Below, in pieces: positions 1 through 7,807 of a stretch of DNA of 14,759 nt (its first letter is position 1; every line of letters begins with the position of its first letter). The notes under the pieces are model-generated. The model did not search any database, was not told the origin of the DNA, and was given only the letters and a program-made list of their open reading frames with translations. The stretch spans positions 1 to 14,759 of the forward strand of contig JAEWGQ010000122.1 in NCBI GenBank assembly GCA_023388235.1, read 5' to 3'. Source of the stretch: Actinomycetes bacterium (GTDB taxonomy: Bacteria; Actinomycetota; Actinomycetes; Actinomycetales; Cellulomonadaceae). The position numbers and the translations under genes were made by a program.

Positions 1-521
1 TCCCACAGCCGCGCCCACGCGGCCGGCCGGCGCAGGAGCCCGGTGCTCGCGACCCCGAGCGCACGCCAGCGCCGGCCCACGAGCCGGTCCGCGAGCACGA
101 GGAGGCCGAGGGCGCGCGCCGACCGGAGGACGGCCGGCACCGCCCGCCGCAGCACCCGCCGCACCACGGCCGGGGGTCCCTGCTCCCGCGGGCCCGTGGG
201 ATCGAGCAGGACCACGCACCCGACGCGACCCGGGCGGTGCAGGGCGAGCTCGATCGCGAGCAGCCCGCCCAGGGAGTGCCCGACGACCCCGTCGTACGAC
301 GCCCCGCCGAGCACGTCGTCGAGGCCGGCCGCGAGCACGGGCTCCCGCCAGGCGTCCCGCACGTCGAGCACGGCGTCCGAGCCCCGCGCCCGCAGCACGT
401 CCCGCAGGGCGTCGAAGGAGGCCGCAGGGCAGGCCCACCCCGGCAGCACGAGCCAGCGGAACGGCGCCGTGCTCCCGGACCCTCCCGCGCCGGCGGCCGG
501 AGCGGGCGCGTCAGCTCCCAC
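1..521 (-). CDS. alpha/beta hydrolase, partial (3' end beyond the window)
   Basis: Seen: an open minus-strand frame runs off the left edge. Its N-terminal part contains a hydrophobic strand (WLVLPGWACP) followed by YDGVVGHSLGGLLAIELAL, the nucleophile elbow G-H-S-L-G-G of alpha/beta hydrolases, and then the strand VVLLDPTGP. I chose the GTG at 521 because it gives a short Ala/Gly-rich leader before the first strand and overlaps the stop of the upstream esterase by 11 bases, which suggests translational coupling. No ATG is available near it. Known: this fold covers lipases, esterases, peptidases and haloperoxidase-like enzymes, so the substrate cannot be read from this fragment. It has no obvious signal peptide, so a cytoplasmic enzyme is likely. 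As the last visible gene of the lysX cluster it may act on lipids or peptides, but that is only inference from position. Confidence 0.75.
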   Translation of the reverse strand, partial: MGADAPAPAAGAGGSGSTAPFRWLVLPGWACPAASFDALRDVLRARGSDAVLDVRDAWREPVLAAGLDDVLGGASYDGVVGHSLGGLLAIELALHRPGRVGCVVLLDPTGPREQGPPAVVRRVLRRAVPAVLRSARALGLLVLADRLVGRRWRALGVASTGLLRRPAAWARLW

Positions 522-1689
522 CGTCGTCCCAGCCCATCTGGCCCGCCGCCCACACCAGCCCGTACGGCATCATGGCGCGCGCACCCACCCAGTTGTGGTT
601 CAGCCCGGCGTAGATGCGGAGCGTCGTGGGCCGGCCGCTCGCCCGCAGCGCCCGCTCGATCGCGCGCGCCGCGGCCGGCGACTCCGAGTCGCCGAGCGCG
701 AGGAACACGGGCTGGCCGGACGGCTGGGGTCCCCGTCCGGCGAGCACCCGGGGCGTGTCGTCCGCCGTCGCGCCGGGGTCGGCCAGCACCTGGTCGGTGT
801 ACGGCCCGGCGTAGGGCATCAGCGAGATCACCCCGCCGAAGACCTCCGGGTGGTGCAGCGCGCCGACGAGCGCGGCCAGGCCGCCCGCGGACATGCCGGC
901 GAGCACCCGCTGCCCCGCCTCCGGGCGGGTCCGCAGGGTCGTGTCGGCCCAGTGCACCACGTCCTCGCGGACGAACCGCTCGAGCTGGGGCCCGCCCGGG
1001 ATGTCGAGCGGCTCGCTGTCGACGGGCGCGGCCGACCCCGCGTTCAGGTCGGGCGCGACCACGACCACGGGGGGCATGTACCCCGTGCTGATGAGCTCGT
1101 CCAGCGTGCGGTCCAGCATGCCGCCGGAGAACCAGTCCGCCGCCGTCCCGGGCGCGCCGTGCAGCGCGTACACGACGGGGTAGCGGGTCCCGGCACCGGG
1201 AGCGTCGTAGTCCGGCGGCAGGTACACCCACGCGGCCGAGTCCGGGACGTCGTCGCTCGTGGACGGGATCGTCACCTGGTAGGCGTAGCCGTGCTCCGCG
1301 TCGGTGACCCTGCCCTCCACCGGCGCGGCGGGATCCCGGGCCGGGCCGGCCGCCCCGGGCCCCTCGGCGGTGCCCCCGGTACCCGTGCGCGTCTGCACCC
1401 ACCGCTGGGCCGCCGCCACCGAGGGGATGTACCCCACCCAGGTGTTCACGCCGAGGGCCACCGCCAGCACCAGGAGCACCACGTCGCCCGCCGCGAGCGC
1501 GCCGGTGACCAGGCGGCGCCGCGGGGCACCGCGGCGCCGGACGCGGTGCCGGCGCCACACGAGCAGGACGACCAGCGCAGCGGCGACGAGCAGCGCGATC
1601 ACGGTCGGCCAGTAGGTGCTGAGCAGGTCACCGCCGGCGGTCGGCGACCGCAGCGAGGCGGGCAGGTCGATCGGGGCGTCGGGGTCCAT
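511..1689 (-). CDS. membrane-anchored extracytoplasmic esterase (putative esterase family)
   Basis: Seen: 392 residues from the ATG at 1689, which has AAGGAG upstream; the open frame extends further but that part is the antisense of the next gene. Two hydrophobic segments lie at about 28-45 and 63-82, separated by an Arg-rich loop (46-59). By the positive-inside rule the loop is cytoplasmic and the catalytic domain (about 125-385) is outside. Catalytic features are PVVYALHGAP, the nucleophile elbow GMSAGG (Ser267), LGDSES near 333 and LNHNW (His365). Known: this resembles the putative esterase family that includes enterochelin esterases and mycolyltransferase-like folds. Membrane or secreted hydrolases encoded beside aminoacyl-lipid synthases remove the amino acid in some bacteria. 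Inference: with lysX two genes upstream, it could hydrolyse lysyl-phosphatidylglycerol on the outer face. A general cell-wall or lipid esterase is the alternative. Its stop overlaps the next hydrolase. Confidence 0.85.
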   Translation of the reverse strand: MDPDAPIDLPASLRSPTAGGDLLSTYWPTVIALLVAAALVVLLVWRRHRVRRRGAPRRRLVTGALAAGDVVLLVLAVALGVNTWVGYIPSVAAAQRWVQTRTGTGGTAEGPGAAGPARDPAAPVEGRVTDAEHGYAYQVTIPSTSDDVPDSAAWVYLPPDYDAPGAGTRYPVVYALHGAPGTAADWFSGGMLDRTLDELISTGYMPPVVVVAPDLNAGSAAPVDSEPLDIPGGPQLERFVREDVVHWADTTLRTRPEAGQRVLAGMSAGGLAALVGALHHPEVFGGVISLMPYAGPYTDQVLADPGATADDTPRVLAGRGPQPSGQPVFLALGDSESPAAARAIERALRASGRPTTLRIYAGLNHNWVGARAMMPYGLVWAAGQMGWDDGGS

Positions 1690-1718
1690 CGGTCTCCTTG
1701 ACGGCGGGGGCAGGCGGG

Positions 1719-2270
1719 TCAGCGCCCGGTCTCGAGGACGACGCCGTACCGCGCGACGCTGGTCACGGGCAGCGCCGAGGCGAACCCCGGGACGTCCTCC
1801 GACACGGTGATCGCCACGAACCGGGCGCCGGCGGCGACGGGGACGTCCACGCGCCGGCCGCCCGGGCCGCGGCTCCAGCGGCACCCGGGGTCGCCGGCGC
1901 AGCGGCGGGTCGCCACCGCGCGCACGGGCTGCCCGTCGCCGTCGACGTGGTCGAAGAAGGTCACGTCGACGCGGGCGTCCCGGCCGACGCCGCCCGTGAG
2001 GATCTCCACGGCGCCCGCGCGCGGACGGGTGGCCGGGAAGTCGGCACGCGTGCGCGGGCGCGCTGGGACGGGCGACCGCCGGATCGTGCCGGTGTCCGCG
2101 GAGTACCACGCGTACGACGCCGGCCGGACCCGGGCGCCGTCGACGGTGATCGTCGGCGGGCCGGCGTCGGGGACGGCCTCACCCCGCCGCCCGGCATCCG
2201 CGCCCGCGAGCACCAGGACCAGCGCCGCGGCGGTGAGGGTCGCGACCCCGAGGGCCCGTCCCCGCTGCAC
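1719..2270 (-). CDS. secreted protein of unknown function
   Basis: I do not recognise this family. Seen: 183 residues from a GTG at 2270, only 3 bases after the lysX stop, so it is very probably co-transcribed and coupled. Residues about 5-27 form an Arg-then-hydrophobic signal peptide (TLTAAALVLVLAGADA), with no lipobox Cys, so secretion or an uncleaved anchor is likely. The mature part is short on charged clusters, rich in beta-type stretches (ITVDGARVRPASYAWYS, VDVTFFDHVDGDG, RFVAITVSED), and has a Cys pair (RRCAGDPGCRW) that could form a disulfide outside the cell. It sits between lysX and the membrane esterase, with 29 bases to the esterase start. Inference: an extracytoplasmic accessory protein of the lysX cluster, such as a binding or regulatory partner of the esterase; nothing in the sequence shows which. 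Confidence 0.75.
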   Translation of the reverse strand: MQRGRALGVATLTAAALVLVLAGADAGRRGEAVPDAGPPTITVDGARVRPASYAWYSADTGTIRRSPVPARPRTRADFPATRPRAGAVEILTGGVGRDARVDVTFFDHVDGDGQPVRAVATRRCAGDPGCRWSRGPGGRRVDVPVAAGARFVAITVSEDVPGFASALPVTSVARYGVVLETGR

Positions 2271-2273
2271 CGG

Positions 2274-5200
2274 TCACCACCCCGCAGCCGGACGGAGGAA
2301 CGGGAACGCCAGGCTCTGCCGGATGGTGGTCCCCGTCAGCATCATCACCACGCGGTCCACCCCGAGGCCGAGGCCGCCGGTGGGCGGCATGCCGAACTCG
2401 AGCGCGGCGAGGAACTCCTCGTCGAGCTGCATCGCCTCCGGGTCGCCCCCGGCCGCGAGCACCGACTGGCGGGTCAGGCGCTCCCGCTGGTCGACGGGGT
2501 CCGTGAGCTCGGAGTACGCCGTGCCGAGCTCGGTGCCGAACGCGACCAGGTCCCAGCGCTCGGCGAGGCGCGGGTCGTCGCGGTGCCGCCGGGCCAGCGG
2601 CGAGGTCTCGACCGGGAAGTCCGTGTAGAACGTCGGTCCCTGGGTCGAGGGCTCCACGAGGTCCTCGTACAGGGCGGTCACCAGGTCCCCCGCGCTCGCG
2701 CCGGCGGGTGCCGGCAGGCCGTGGTGCGCGCAGACCGCGCGGAGCTCGGCGACGGACGTCGACGGGGTGATCGCCGCGCCGGTCGCGGCCGCCACGGCGG
2801 CGTGCACGGGGACGACCGGCCACGGCCCGTCCAGGCGGACCACCTCTCCCCCGGGCCGCCGGGCGACCGGCGCCCCGTGCACCGCCTCCGCCATCGCGAG
2901 CACGACGGCGCGCGCCAGGTCCCGCATCGCGTGGAAGTCCGCGAACGCCTCGTAGACCTCGACGGAGGTGAACTCCGGGTTGTGCGTCGCATCGGCGCCC
3001 TCGTTGCGGAAGTTCCGCCCGATCTCGTAGACCCGCTCGAGACCGCCGACGCACAGGCGCTTGAGCGCGAGCTCCGGGGCGATCCGCAGCGTCAGGTCCA
3101 TGTCGTACGCGTGGATCCGGGTGCGGAACGGCCGGGCGTTGGCGCCGCCGTGCACCCGCTGCAGGATCGGCGTCTCGACCTCGACGAACCGCCGGGCGTC
3201 GAGCTCCGCGCGCAGGGCGCGCACAGCCGCGGACCTGCTGAGCACCAGGGCCCTGCTCGCGCTGCTGGTCGCGAGGTCGACGTGCCGCAGCCGCAGCCGG
3301 GTGTCCGGGTCCGTGAGCCCGGTCCGGGCGCCGGGCAGGGGCTGCAGCGACTTGGCGGCGAGCTGCCACCGCGCGGCGTCGACGCTCAGCGTGCCCCGCC
3401 GCGTGGCGACGACCTCCCCCCGGACGGCCACGAGGTCGCCGCGGTCGACCGTGCGGGTCAGCGGCGACGCGTCCGCGCAGCCGTCGCGCCGCACGACGAC
3501 CTGGAGCTGCGTGCTCCCCTCGCGCAGGTCGAGGAACGTGATCCCGCCGTGCCGCCGGCGCCCGACCACGCGGCCCACGACGGCGACCTCCACCCCGGTG
3601 CGCGCACCGGGGGCCAGGCCGGCGAACCGCCGCACGACCTCCTCGACCGCGGTGTCCCGGTCGACCGCGACCGGGAACGGGTCGATGCCCGCCGCGCGCA
3701 GCGCCGCCAGGTTGGCGTGCCTGCTGCGCTGCTGGTCGGTCAGCCGCGGCGCCGGGGGCACCGGCGGCGGCGCGGCCTCCAGCGTGCGGACCTCGTCGGC
3801 GAACGAGGCGTGCGCCCCGGCGCTCCGGGACGCCGGGGACGCGGCCGCGCCGCCGGCCCCGGCGCGGCCGGCCAGGGTGAGGAAGCCCTCGGCGCGCGCC
3901 GCGGCCCACAGCACCCGGACCACCGGCGTCCCGGAGTCGTGGCAGAGCAGCCGCCGGTGCCAGTGCGGCTGGTACCTCGCGTTCGACCGGTACAGCTGGT
4001 CGAGCTGCCAGAACCGCGACAGGGCGAGCACGCCCCGGCGCTGCGCGCGGGCGAGCGGCCCGGCCCCGATCCTGGCGCCGCGCTCCAGCACCTCCCGGAA
4101 CACGGCGAAGTTCAGCGACACCCGGCGCACGCCCAGCTGGGGCCCGGCGTGCAGCAGCTCGCTCACCATCGCCTCCGTCACGCCGTTCACCGCGTCCGGG
4201 CAGCGCCGCATCAGGTCGAGCGACAGCCCGTCGCGCCCCCAGGGCACCAGGCCGAGCAGCCCGCGGACGCACCCGTCGGCATCGGTCGCGGTGACGACGA
4301 CGTACCGCGCGTCGCCCGGGTCGCCGAACCGGTCGAGCGCCATCGAGAAGCCGCGCTCGACGGCGCCGCTGCGCCACGTCGTGGCGAGCCGGGCGAGGAC
4401 GTCGAGCTCCTCGCGGGGGACGTCCTGCGCCCGCCGTGCGACCACGGTGTACCCGCTGCGCCGGCACCGGCCGACGGCGCTCCGCACGGGATCCATGCCG
4501 GGGCCCGACAGCGAGAACCCGTCCACGTCGACGACGGCCTCGTCGCCCAGCGGCACGGTGCTCATGCCCGCCGCCGCGTACGCCCGTGCCCCGCGCTCGG
4601 ACGCGCCGAGCACGGCGCCGGGCCACCCGTACCGGTGCAGGGTCCGCTGCCACGCCGCGATCGCGTCCGGCCACCGGTGCGGGTCGCCGAGCGGGTCGCC
4701 GCAGGCCACGGCGATCCCCGAGAACACGCCGTAGCTCACGCCCGCGCGTCCGTCGTCGGTGAGCACCACCGAGCGGTCGCGCCGGGTCGCGAAGTAGCCG
4801 AGCGAGTCCGAGCCGTCCGTGAGCAGCAGGTCGCGGACCCGCAGCTCGTCCGCCGGCGACATGGGCCGCCGCACCCGCGACGACCGCAGGAAGATCGCGA
4901 CCGCGAGGGCGATCCCGGTCCCCGAGACCGTCGTGACGACGTCGACCACGCGCTGCGGCGGGCTGCCGGCGATGTTGTCCAGCACCAGCTGGTTCGGCGA
5001 CGACCCGATCACGGTGTTGACCACCCACCACCACCGGTCGGACACGCTGCGCAGGGTGCCCGGGTCCCGGTCGATCAGCAGCCACGCGACCACGACGGCG
5101 ACGGCGAAGCCCGCGAGCAGGGTCGTCAGGGCCAGCCGGACGGACCCCGGCGGCGTCCGGACGGTGAACGCGTGCCGGCACCGGACGACGAGGACGACGA

Positions 5201-5684
5201 TGCCGAGGGCCACCGCCGCCGCCACGGCCTCGGACACCGGGAACCAGCGCGCGCCCGGCTCGCCGAGCAGCGGAGCGAGACCCTCGCGCGGCGCGACGAC
5301 GACGACGGCCAGGGCGTAGGCGAGCACGACGGGGACGAAGAACGCGAGGGCGAGCCACATCCCCAGGCGCTTGCGCGCGGCGACGGCGTGGCCGATCGCC
5401 AGCAGGAGCCCCGCGTTGAAGAGCGTCGGCACCGCCGTGAGCCACAGGGCGTCGAGGTGGTAGACCGCCAACCAGACACCGCTGCTGAACGTGAGCCGCG
5501 GGACGGCCGTCACCAGCAGGAACAGCCCGGCGGCCTGCAGCGCGCGCCCGAGCCACAGCGGCACGCGCTGCCGCCCGGGCCGGGCGGGTGCGGCCTGCGG
5601 CGTGGTGCGCCGCGGGGCCACCGCGCTCCGCGCCGTCACGTCCACGGTGCGGGCCGGACGCTCGAGCGTGTCGGAGCTGTTCAT
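2274..5684 (-). CDS. lysX: bifunctional lysylphosphatidylglycerol synthetase / lysine--tRNA ligase LysX
   Basis: Seen: 1136 residues, near the usual length of two-domain LysX. The ATG at 5684 has GGGAG just upstream. Residues about 40-270 contain six or so hydrophobic helices. Residues about 275-600 match the cytosolic LPG synthase (DUF2156) domain (SLGYFATRRDRSVVLTDDG, VSLNFAVFREV). A Pro/Ala linker (about 605-648) leads to an OB-fold (VVGRVVGRRRHGGITFLDLR, about 702-721) and a class II LysRS core: motif 1 near 820-842, motif 2 YEIGRNFRNEGADATHNPEF (886-905) and motif 3 GLGLGVDRVVMM (1104-1115). Known: the synthetase charges tRNA-Lys and the membrane domain transfers lysine to phosphatidylglycerol, lowering surface negative charge and giving tolerance to cationic peptides, as studied in Mycobacterium. 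It lies downstream of a two-component pair and upstream of a secreted protein and two hydrolases. No truncation or missing motif was seen. Whether a separate housekeeping LysRS exists cannot be judged here. Confidence 0.95.
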   Translation of the reverse strand: MNSSDTLERPARTVDVTARSAVAPRRTTPQAAPARPGRQRVPLWLGRALQAAGLFLLVTAVPRLTFSSGVWLAVYHLDALWLTAVPTLFNAGLLLAIGHAVAARKRLGMWLALAFFVPVVLAYALAVVVVAPREGLAPLLGEPGARWFPVSEAVAAAVALGIVVLVVRCRHAFTVRTPPGSVRLALTTLLAGFAVAVVVAWLLIDRDPGTLRSVSDRWWWVVNTVIGSSPNQLVLDNIAGSPPQRVVDVVTTVSGTGIALAVAIFLRSSRVRRPMSPADELRVRDLLLTDGSDSLGYFATRRDRSVVLTDDGRAGVSYGVFSGIAVACGDPLGDPHRWPDAIAAWQRTLHRYGWPGAVLGASERGARAYAAAGMSTVPLGDEAVVDVDGFSLSGPGMDPVRSAVGRCRRSGYTVVARRAQDVPREELDVLARLATTWRSGAVERGFSMALDRFGDPGDARYVVVTATDADGCVRGLLGLVPWGRDGLSLDLMRRCPDAVNGVTEAMVSELLHAGPQLGVRRVSLNFAVFREVLERGARIGAGPLARAQRRGVLALSRFWQLDQLYRSNARYQPHWHRRLLCHDSGTPVVRVLWAAARAEGFLTLAGRAGAGGAAASPASRSAGAHASFADEVRTLEAAPPPVPPAPRLTDQQRSRHANLAALRAAGIDPFPVAVDRDTAVEEVVRRFAGLAPGARTGVEVAVVGRVVGRRRHGGITFLDLREGSTQLQVVVRRDGCADASPLTRTVDRGDLVAVRGEVVATRRGTLSVDAARWQLAAKSLQPLPGARTGLTDPDTRLRLRHVDLATSSASRALVLSRSAAVRALRAELDARRFVEVETPILQRVHGGANARPFRTRIHAYDMDLTLRIAPELALKRLCVGGLERVYEIGRNFRNEGADATHNPEFTSVEVYEAFADFHAMRDLARAVVLAMAEAVHGAPVARRPGGEVVRLDGPWPVVPVHAAVAAATGAAITPSTSVAELRAVCAHHGLPAPAGASAGDLVTALYEDLVEPSTQGPTFYTDFPVETSPLARRHRDDPRLAERWDLVAFGTELGTAYSELTDPVDQRERLTRQSVLAAGGDPEAMQLDEEFLAALEFGMPPTGGLGLGVDRVVMMLTGTTIRQSLAFPFLRPAAGW

Positions 5685-5784
5685 GATGCTCCCGAGTCAA
5701 CGACGCCGGGGCGGCGGCTGTCGTCGGAGCACGGTATGGACGCGCCTGGCCTGCTGGGCCGCACGGGACCGCCAGGTGGCTGGG
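5685..5784 (-). promoter_or_regulatory. probable lysX promoter/leader region
   Basis: This 100-base gap lies between the hairpin that follows the kinase gene and the lysX start. On the minus strand it contains TACCGT (5731-5736), which fits the loose actinobacterial -10 pattern TAnnnT, about 45 bases before the ATG. I see no convincing -35 box, which is common in such genomes. TTGACT occurs about 20 bases before the ATG but is too close to act as a -35 for lysX. The GGGAG ribosome binding site is at its 3' end. The call rests mainly on position after a terminator-like hairpin. Confidence 0.25.
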
Positions 5785-5811
5785 CCGGGTCCACCCGTGG
5801 GCGGAGCCCGG
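5785..5811 (-). terminator. terminator-like hairpin after the histidine kinase
   Basis: An inverted repeat starts 6 bases after the kinase stop codon. CCGGGTCC pairs with GGAGCCCGG (one bulged G), with a further short inner stem around ACCCGTGGGC. There is no U-tract on the minus-strand side, which is frequent for terminators in GC-rich actinobacteria. It could end or attenuate transcription between the two-component genes and lysX. Confidence 0.45.
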
Positions 5812-5816
5812 GCGGG

Positions 5817-6971
5817 TCAGCCCGCCGGGCGCAGCGGCAGCCGCATCGCGAGGACGAACCCGCCCCCGTCGCTCGCGGCGGTGACGTCGCCCCCGAGCAG
5901 CTCCGCCCGCTCGCGCAGCCCGAGGATGCCGACCCCCGAGCCGGGCAGCGACGGCGCGGCGCCCCCTGCCCCCTCCGGCGCCGGGCCGTTCCGCACCTCG
6001 GCGACGACCTCGTGCGGGGTGCAGGTCGCCCGGACCACGACGTCCGCGCCCGGCGCGTGCTTGCGGACGTTCGTCAGGCCCTCCTGGACGAAGCGGAACA
6101 GCGCGCGCTGCACCGGGAGCGGCAGGTCGCCGGGCACCGCCACCTCGCTGCGGACGGTGAGCCCGCTGGCCCCGATCAGCGCCGGGAGGTCGGCGAGGAC
6201 CGGCTGCGGGTGCACCGTCACCGCGACGTCCCCCGCCGCCCGCAGCACGCCCACCATCTCGCGCAGCTCGTCCAGCGTCGCGACGCTCAGCTCGCGCACC
6301 GTGCGCGCGAACTCCCGGGTCTCGGCGTCGCGCGCGGCCACCTGCTGCGCGCCCGCCTGCACCGCGATCAGCGACACCTGGTGGCTGACCACGTCGTGCA
6401 TCTCCCGGGCGAGCATCGCCCGCTCGCGCGCCACCGCCGCGGCCGCGGCCTGCTCCCGCTCCTGGTCGCGGGCGCGGTCCAGCTCGTCGACCCGCGCCGA
6501 GAGCTCCCTGCGGGTCCGCACGAGCAGGCCGAGCGCGATGGGCCCCAGGGCGAAGAACAGGCCGTACACCGTCTCGAGCAGGGCGTCGTCGAACGCGATC
6601 GACGCGTCGGTCACGTAGTCGCCGAAGCTGAGGAACATGGCCAGGCCGGCCACCACGAGGACCCACTGCCGCTCGGCGCGGGCCGCGAGCGCGTACAGCG
6701 CCAGCACGGACGGCACGACCGCGACGCCGTCGAACGCCGCCGGCACGGTCGCCAGCCACGCGACCAGCGGCCAGCGCCGGCGCAGCACGAGCGCCCCGAC
6801 GGCGAGCACCGCGAGCGCCTGCCCGCCGCCCGTCGCGTACCGGACGCCCGAGAGCGCGTCCACGAGCCCCGCGGCGAGCACCAGCACGTCGACGACCACC
6901 GGGGCGCGGGCCACGCGCACCACCGCGCCGAGCCGCCCGGCCCACGACGTCGCGGGCCGGGCGTCAGCCAC
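5817..6971 (-). CDS. sensor histidine kinase, HisKA_3 (NarL/DesK-type) family
   Basis: Seen: 384 residues from a GTG at 6971, overlapping the response regulator stop by 8 bases (translational coupling). Residues about 12-155 hold five to six hydrophobic helices with very short loops, so sensing is probably within or at the membrane rather than by a large outer domain. A charged coiled coil (about 155-185, RARDQEREQAAAAAVARER) leads to the HisKA_3 dimerisation region with phospho-acceptor His192 in AREMHDVVSHQVSLIAVQAG. The ATPase domain has the N-box QEGLTNVRKHA (296-306) and the Gly-rich VGILGLRERAELLGG (347-361). Known: such kinases autophosphorylate on His and pass phosphate to a NarL-type regulator. 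The partner is the adjacent upstream gene. Being beside lysX suggests, but does not prove, a role in envelope stress; the signal is unknown. Confidence 0.93.
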   Translation of the reverse strand: MADARPATSWAGRLGAVVRVARAPVVVDVLVLAAGLVDALSGVRYATGGGQALAVLAVGALVLRRRWPLVAWLATVPAAFDGVAVVPSVLALYALAARAERQWVLVVAGLAMFLSFGDYVTDASIAFDDALLETVYGLFFALGPIALGLLVRTRRELSARVDELDRARDQEREQAAAAAVARERAMLAREMHDVVSHQVSLIAVQAGAQQVAARDAETREFARTVRELSVATLDELREMVGVLRAAGDVAVTVHPQPVLADLPALIGASGLTVRSEVAVPGDLPLPVQRALFRFVQEGLTNVRKHAPGADVVVRATCTPHEVVAEVRNGPAPEGAGGAAPSLPGSGVGILGLRERAELLGGDVTAASDGGGFVLAMRLPLRPAG

Positions 6972-7593
6972 GCAGCAACCCGAGCTGGTCCGCGACGAGC
7001 GCCGCCTCGACCCGGCTGCTCACGCCGAACGCCTCCAGCAGCGCGGACACGTCGTCCTTGATCGTCCCGACGCTCATCCCGAGCTCGTCCGCGATCTGCG
7101 CGTTCGTCCAGCCGCACGCGAGCCGGCGCACCACCTGCCGCTGCCGGTCCGTCAGCTCCGGCCGGTCCGCCGCGGGACGGGGCCGCCGGGGGAACAGCGC
7201 GCTCCGGTCGACGCCCGGCGCCAGGACCAGCCCGCCCTCGGCCAGCACGTGCACCGCCCGGATCAGCCACGCGGGGTCGGAGTCCTTGAGCAGGAACCCC
7301 GACGCGCCCCGGGCGAGCGCCAGCGCCAGGTACTCCTCGGTGTCGAAGGTGGTGAGCATCGCGACGACCGGGGGCGCCTCGAGCAGCATCAGCTGGTCGA
7401 GCACCTGCAGGCCGTCGGTCCCCGGCATCCGGATGTCGAGGAGCACGACGTCCGGGCGCCGCGCCACCGCCATCTCCACGGCCTGCCGGCCGTCGCAGGT
7501 GCCCACCACGTCCACGTCGCCGGACGAGCCGAGGATCATCTCGAACCCGCGCCGGACGAGGGCCTCGTCGTCGACGACCAGCACCGACGTCAT
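6964..7593 (-). CDS. response regulator, NarL/FixJ family (REC + LuxR HTH)
   Basis: Seen: 209 residues from the ATG at 7593, with GAGGGG about 8 bases upstream. The receiver domain (1-120) has the acidic pair DDE (8-10), phospho-acceptor Asp53 in LLDIRMPGTDG, the switch Thr81/82 (MLTTFD) and Lys103 (GFLLKDSDP). The LuxR-type HTH (about 146-206) reads LTDRQRQVVRRLACGWTN followed by AQIADELGMSVGTIKDDVS. In the recognition helix the usual TVKTHV is TIKDDV, a modest variation. Known: phosphorylation by the paired kinase promotes dimerisation and DNA binding. It is the first gene of the two-component pair and overlaps the kinase start. Likely targets include its own operon and perhaps the neighbouring lysX cluster, by proximity only. 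Confidence 0.95.
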   Translation of the reverse strand: MTSVLVVDDEALVRRGFEMILGSSGDVDVVGTCDGRQAVEMAVARRPDVVLLDIRMPGTDGLQVLDQLMLLEAPPVVAMLTTFDTEEYLALALARGASGFLLKDSDPAWLIRAVHVLAEGGLVLAPGVDRSALFPRRPRPAADRPELTDRQRQVVRRLACGWTNAQIADELGMSVGTIKDDVSALLEAFGVSSRVEAALVADQLGLLRG

Positions 7594-7807
7594 CGCCCAT
7601 CCCCTCGCGCGCTCGCCCCGCCGGCGGCGGGTGCCCGCGCGCCGGGGGCCACGCTACCGAACCCGGGTGCCGTCGCCGTGAGAGGTTGGGTGTGCTCGTC
7701 AGGGACGCGGATCCGGATGTGGTGAGAGTTGAACCCGGAAGCTGTCAGAGTCGGCTCGGGGCGCGCTGATCCCTCAGTGACCTGATCTGCGGGTTCGTGG
7801 AGTGTTG
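7594..7807. other. intergenic junction between chromosomal backbone and accessory island
   Basis: No gene is supported here. Close to the regulator gene, the minus strand has TAGCGT (7652-7657), a possible -10 of TAnnnT type, without a clear -35. From about 7680 the composition shifts from extremely GC-rich to more mixed. A GTGAGAG motif occurs twice (about 7678 and 7722) with about 40 bases between. I see no recognised insertion-sequence end and no copy of the tRNA 3' end found at the other side of the island. The left island boundary probably falls here. Confidence 0.4.

Noticed and set aside
2179..6945. A minus-strand open frame of nearly 1600 codons covering lysX and the kinase in another register
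   Set aside because: The protein is almost entirely Arg/Ala/Gly/Pro, while the alternative frames contain complete known domains.
1698..7061. A plus-strand open frame of more than 1700 codons
   Set aside because: It is antisense to the esterase, lysX and kinase genes. Its translation is low-complexity Arg/Pro/Gly/His-rich with no domains, a typical effect of very high GC on stop codon frequency.
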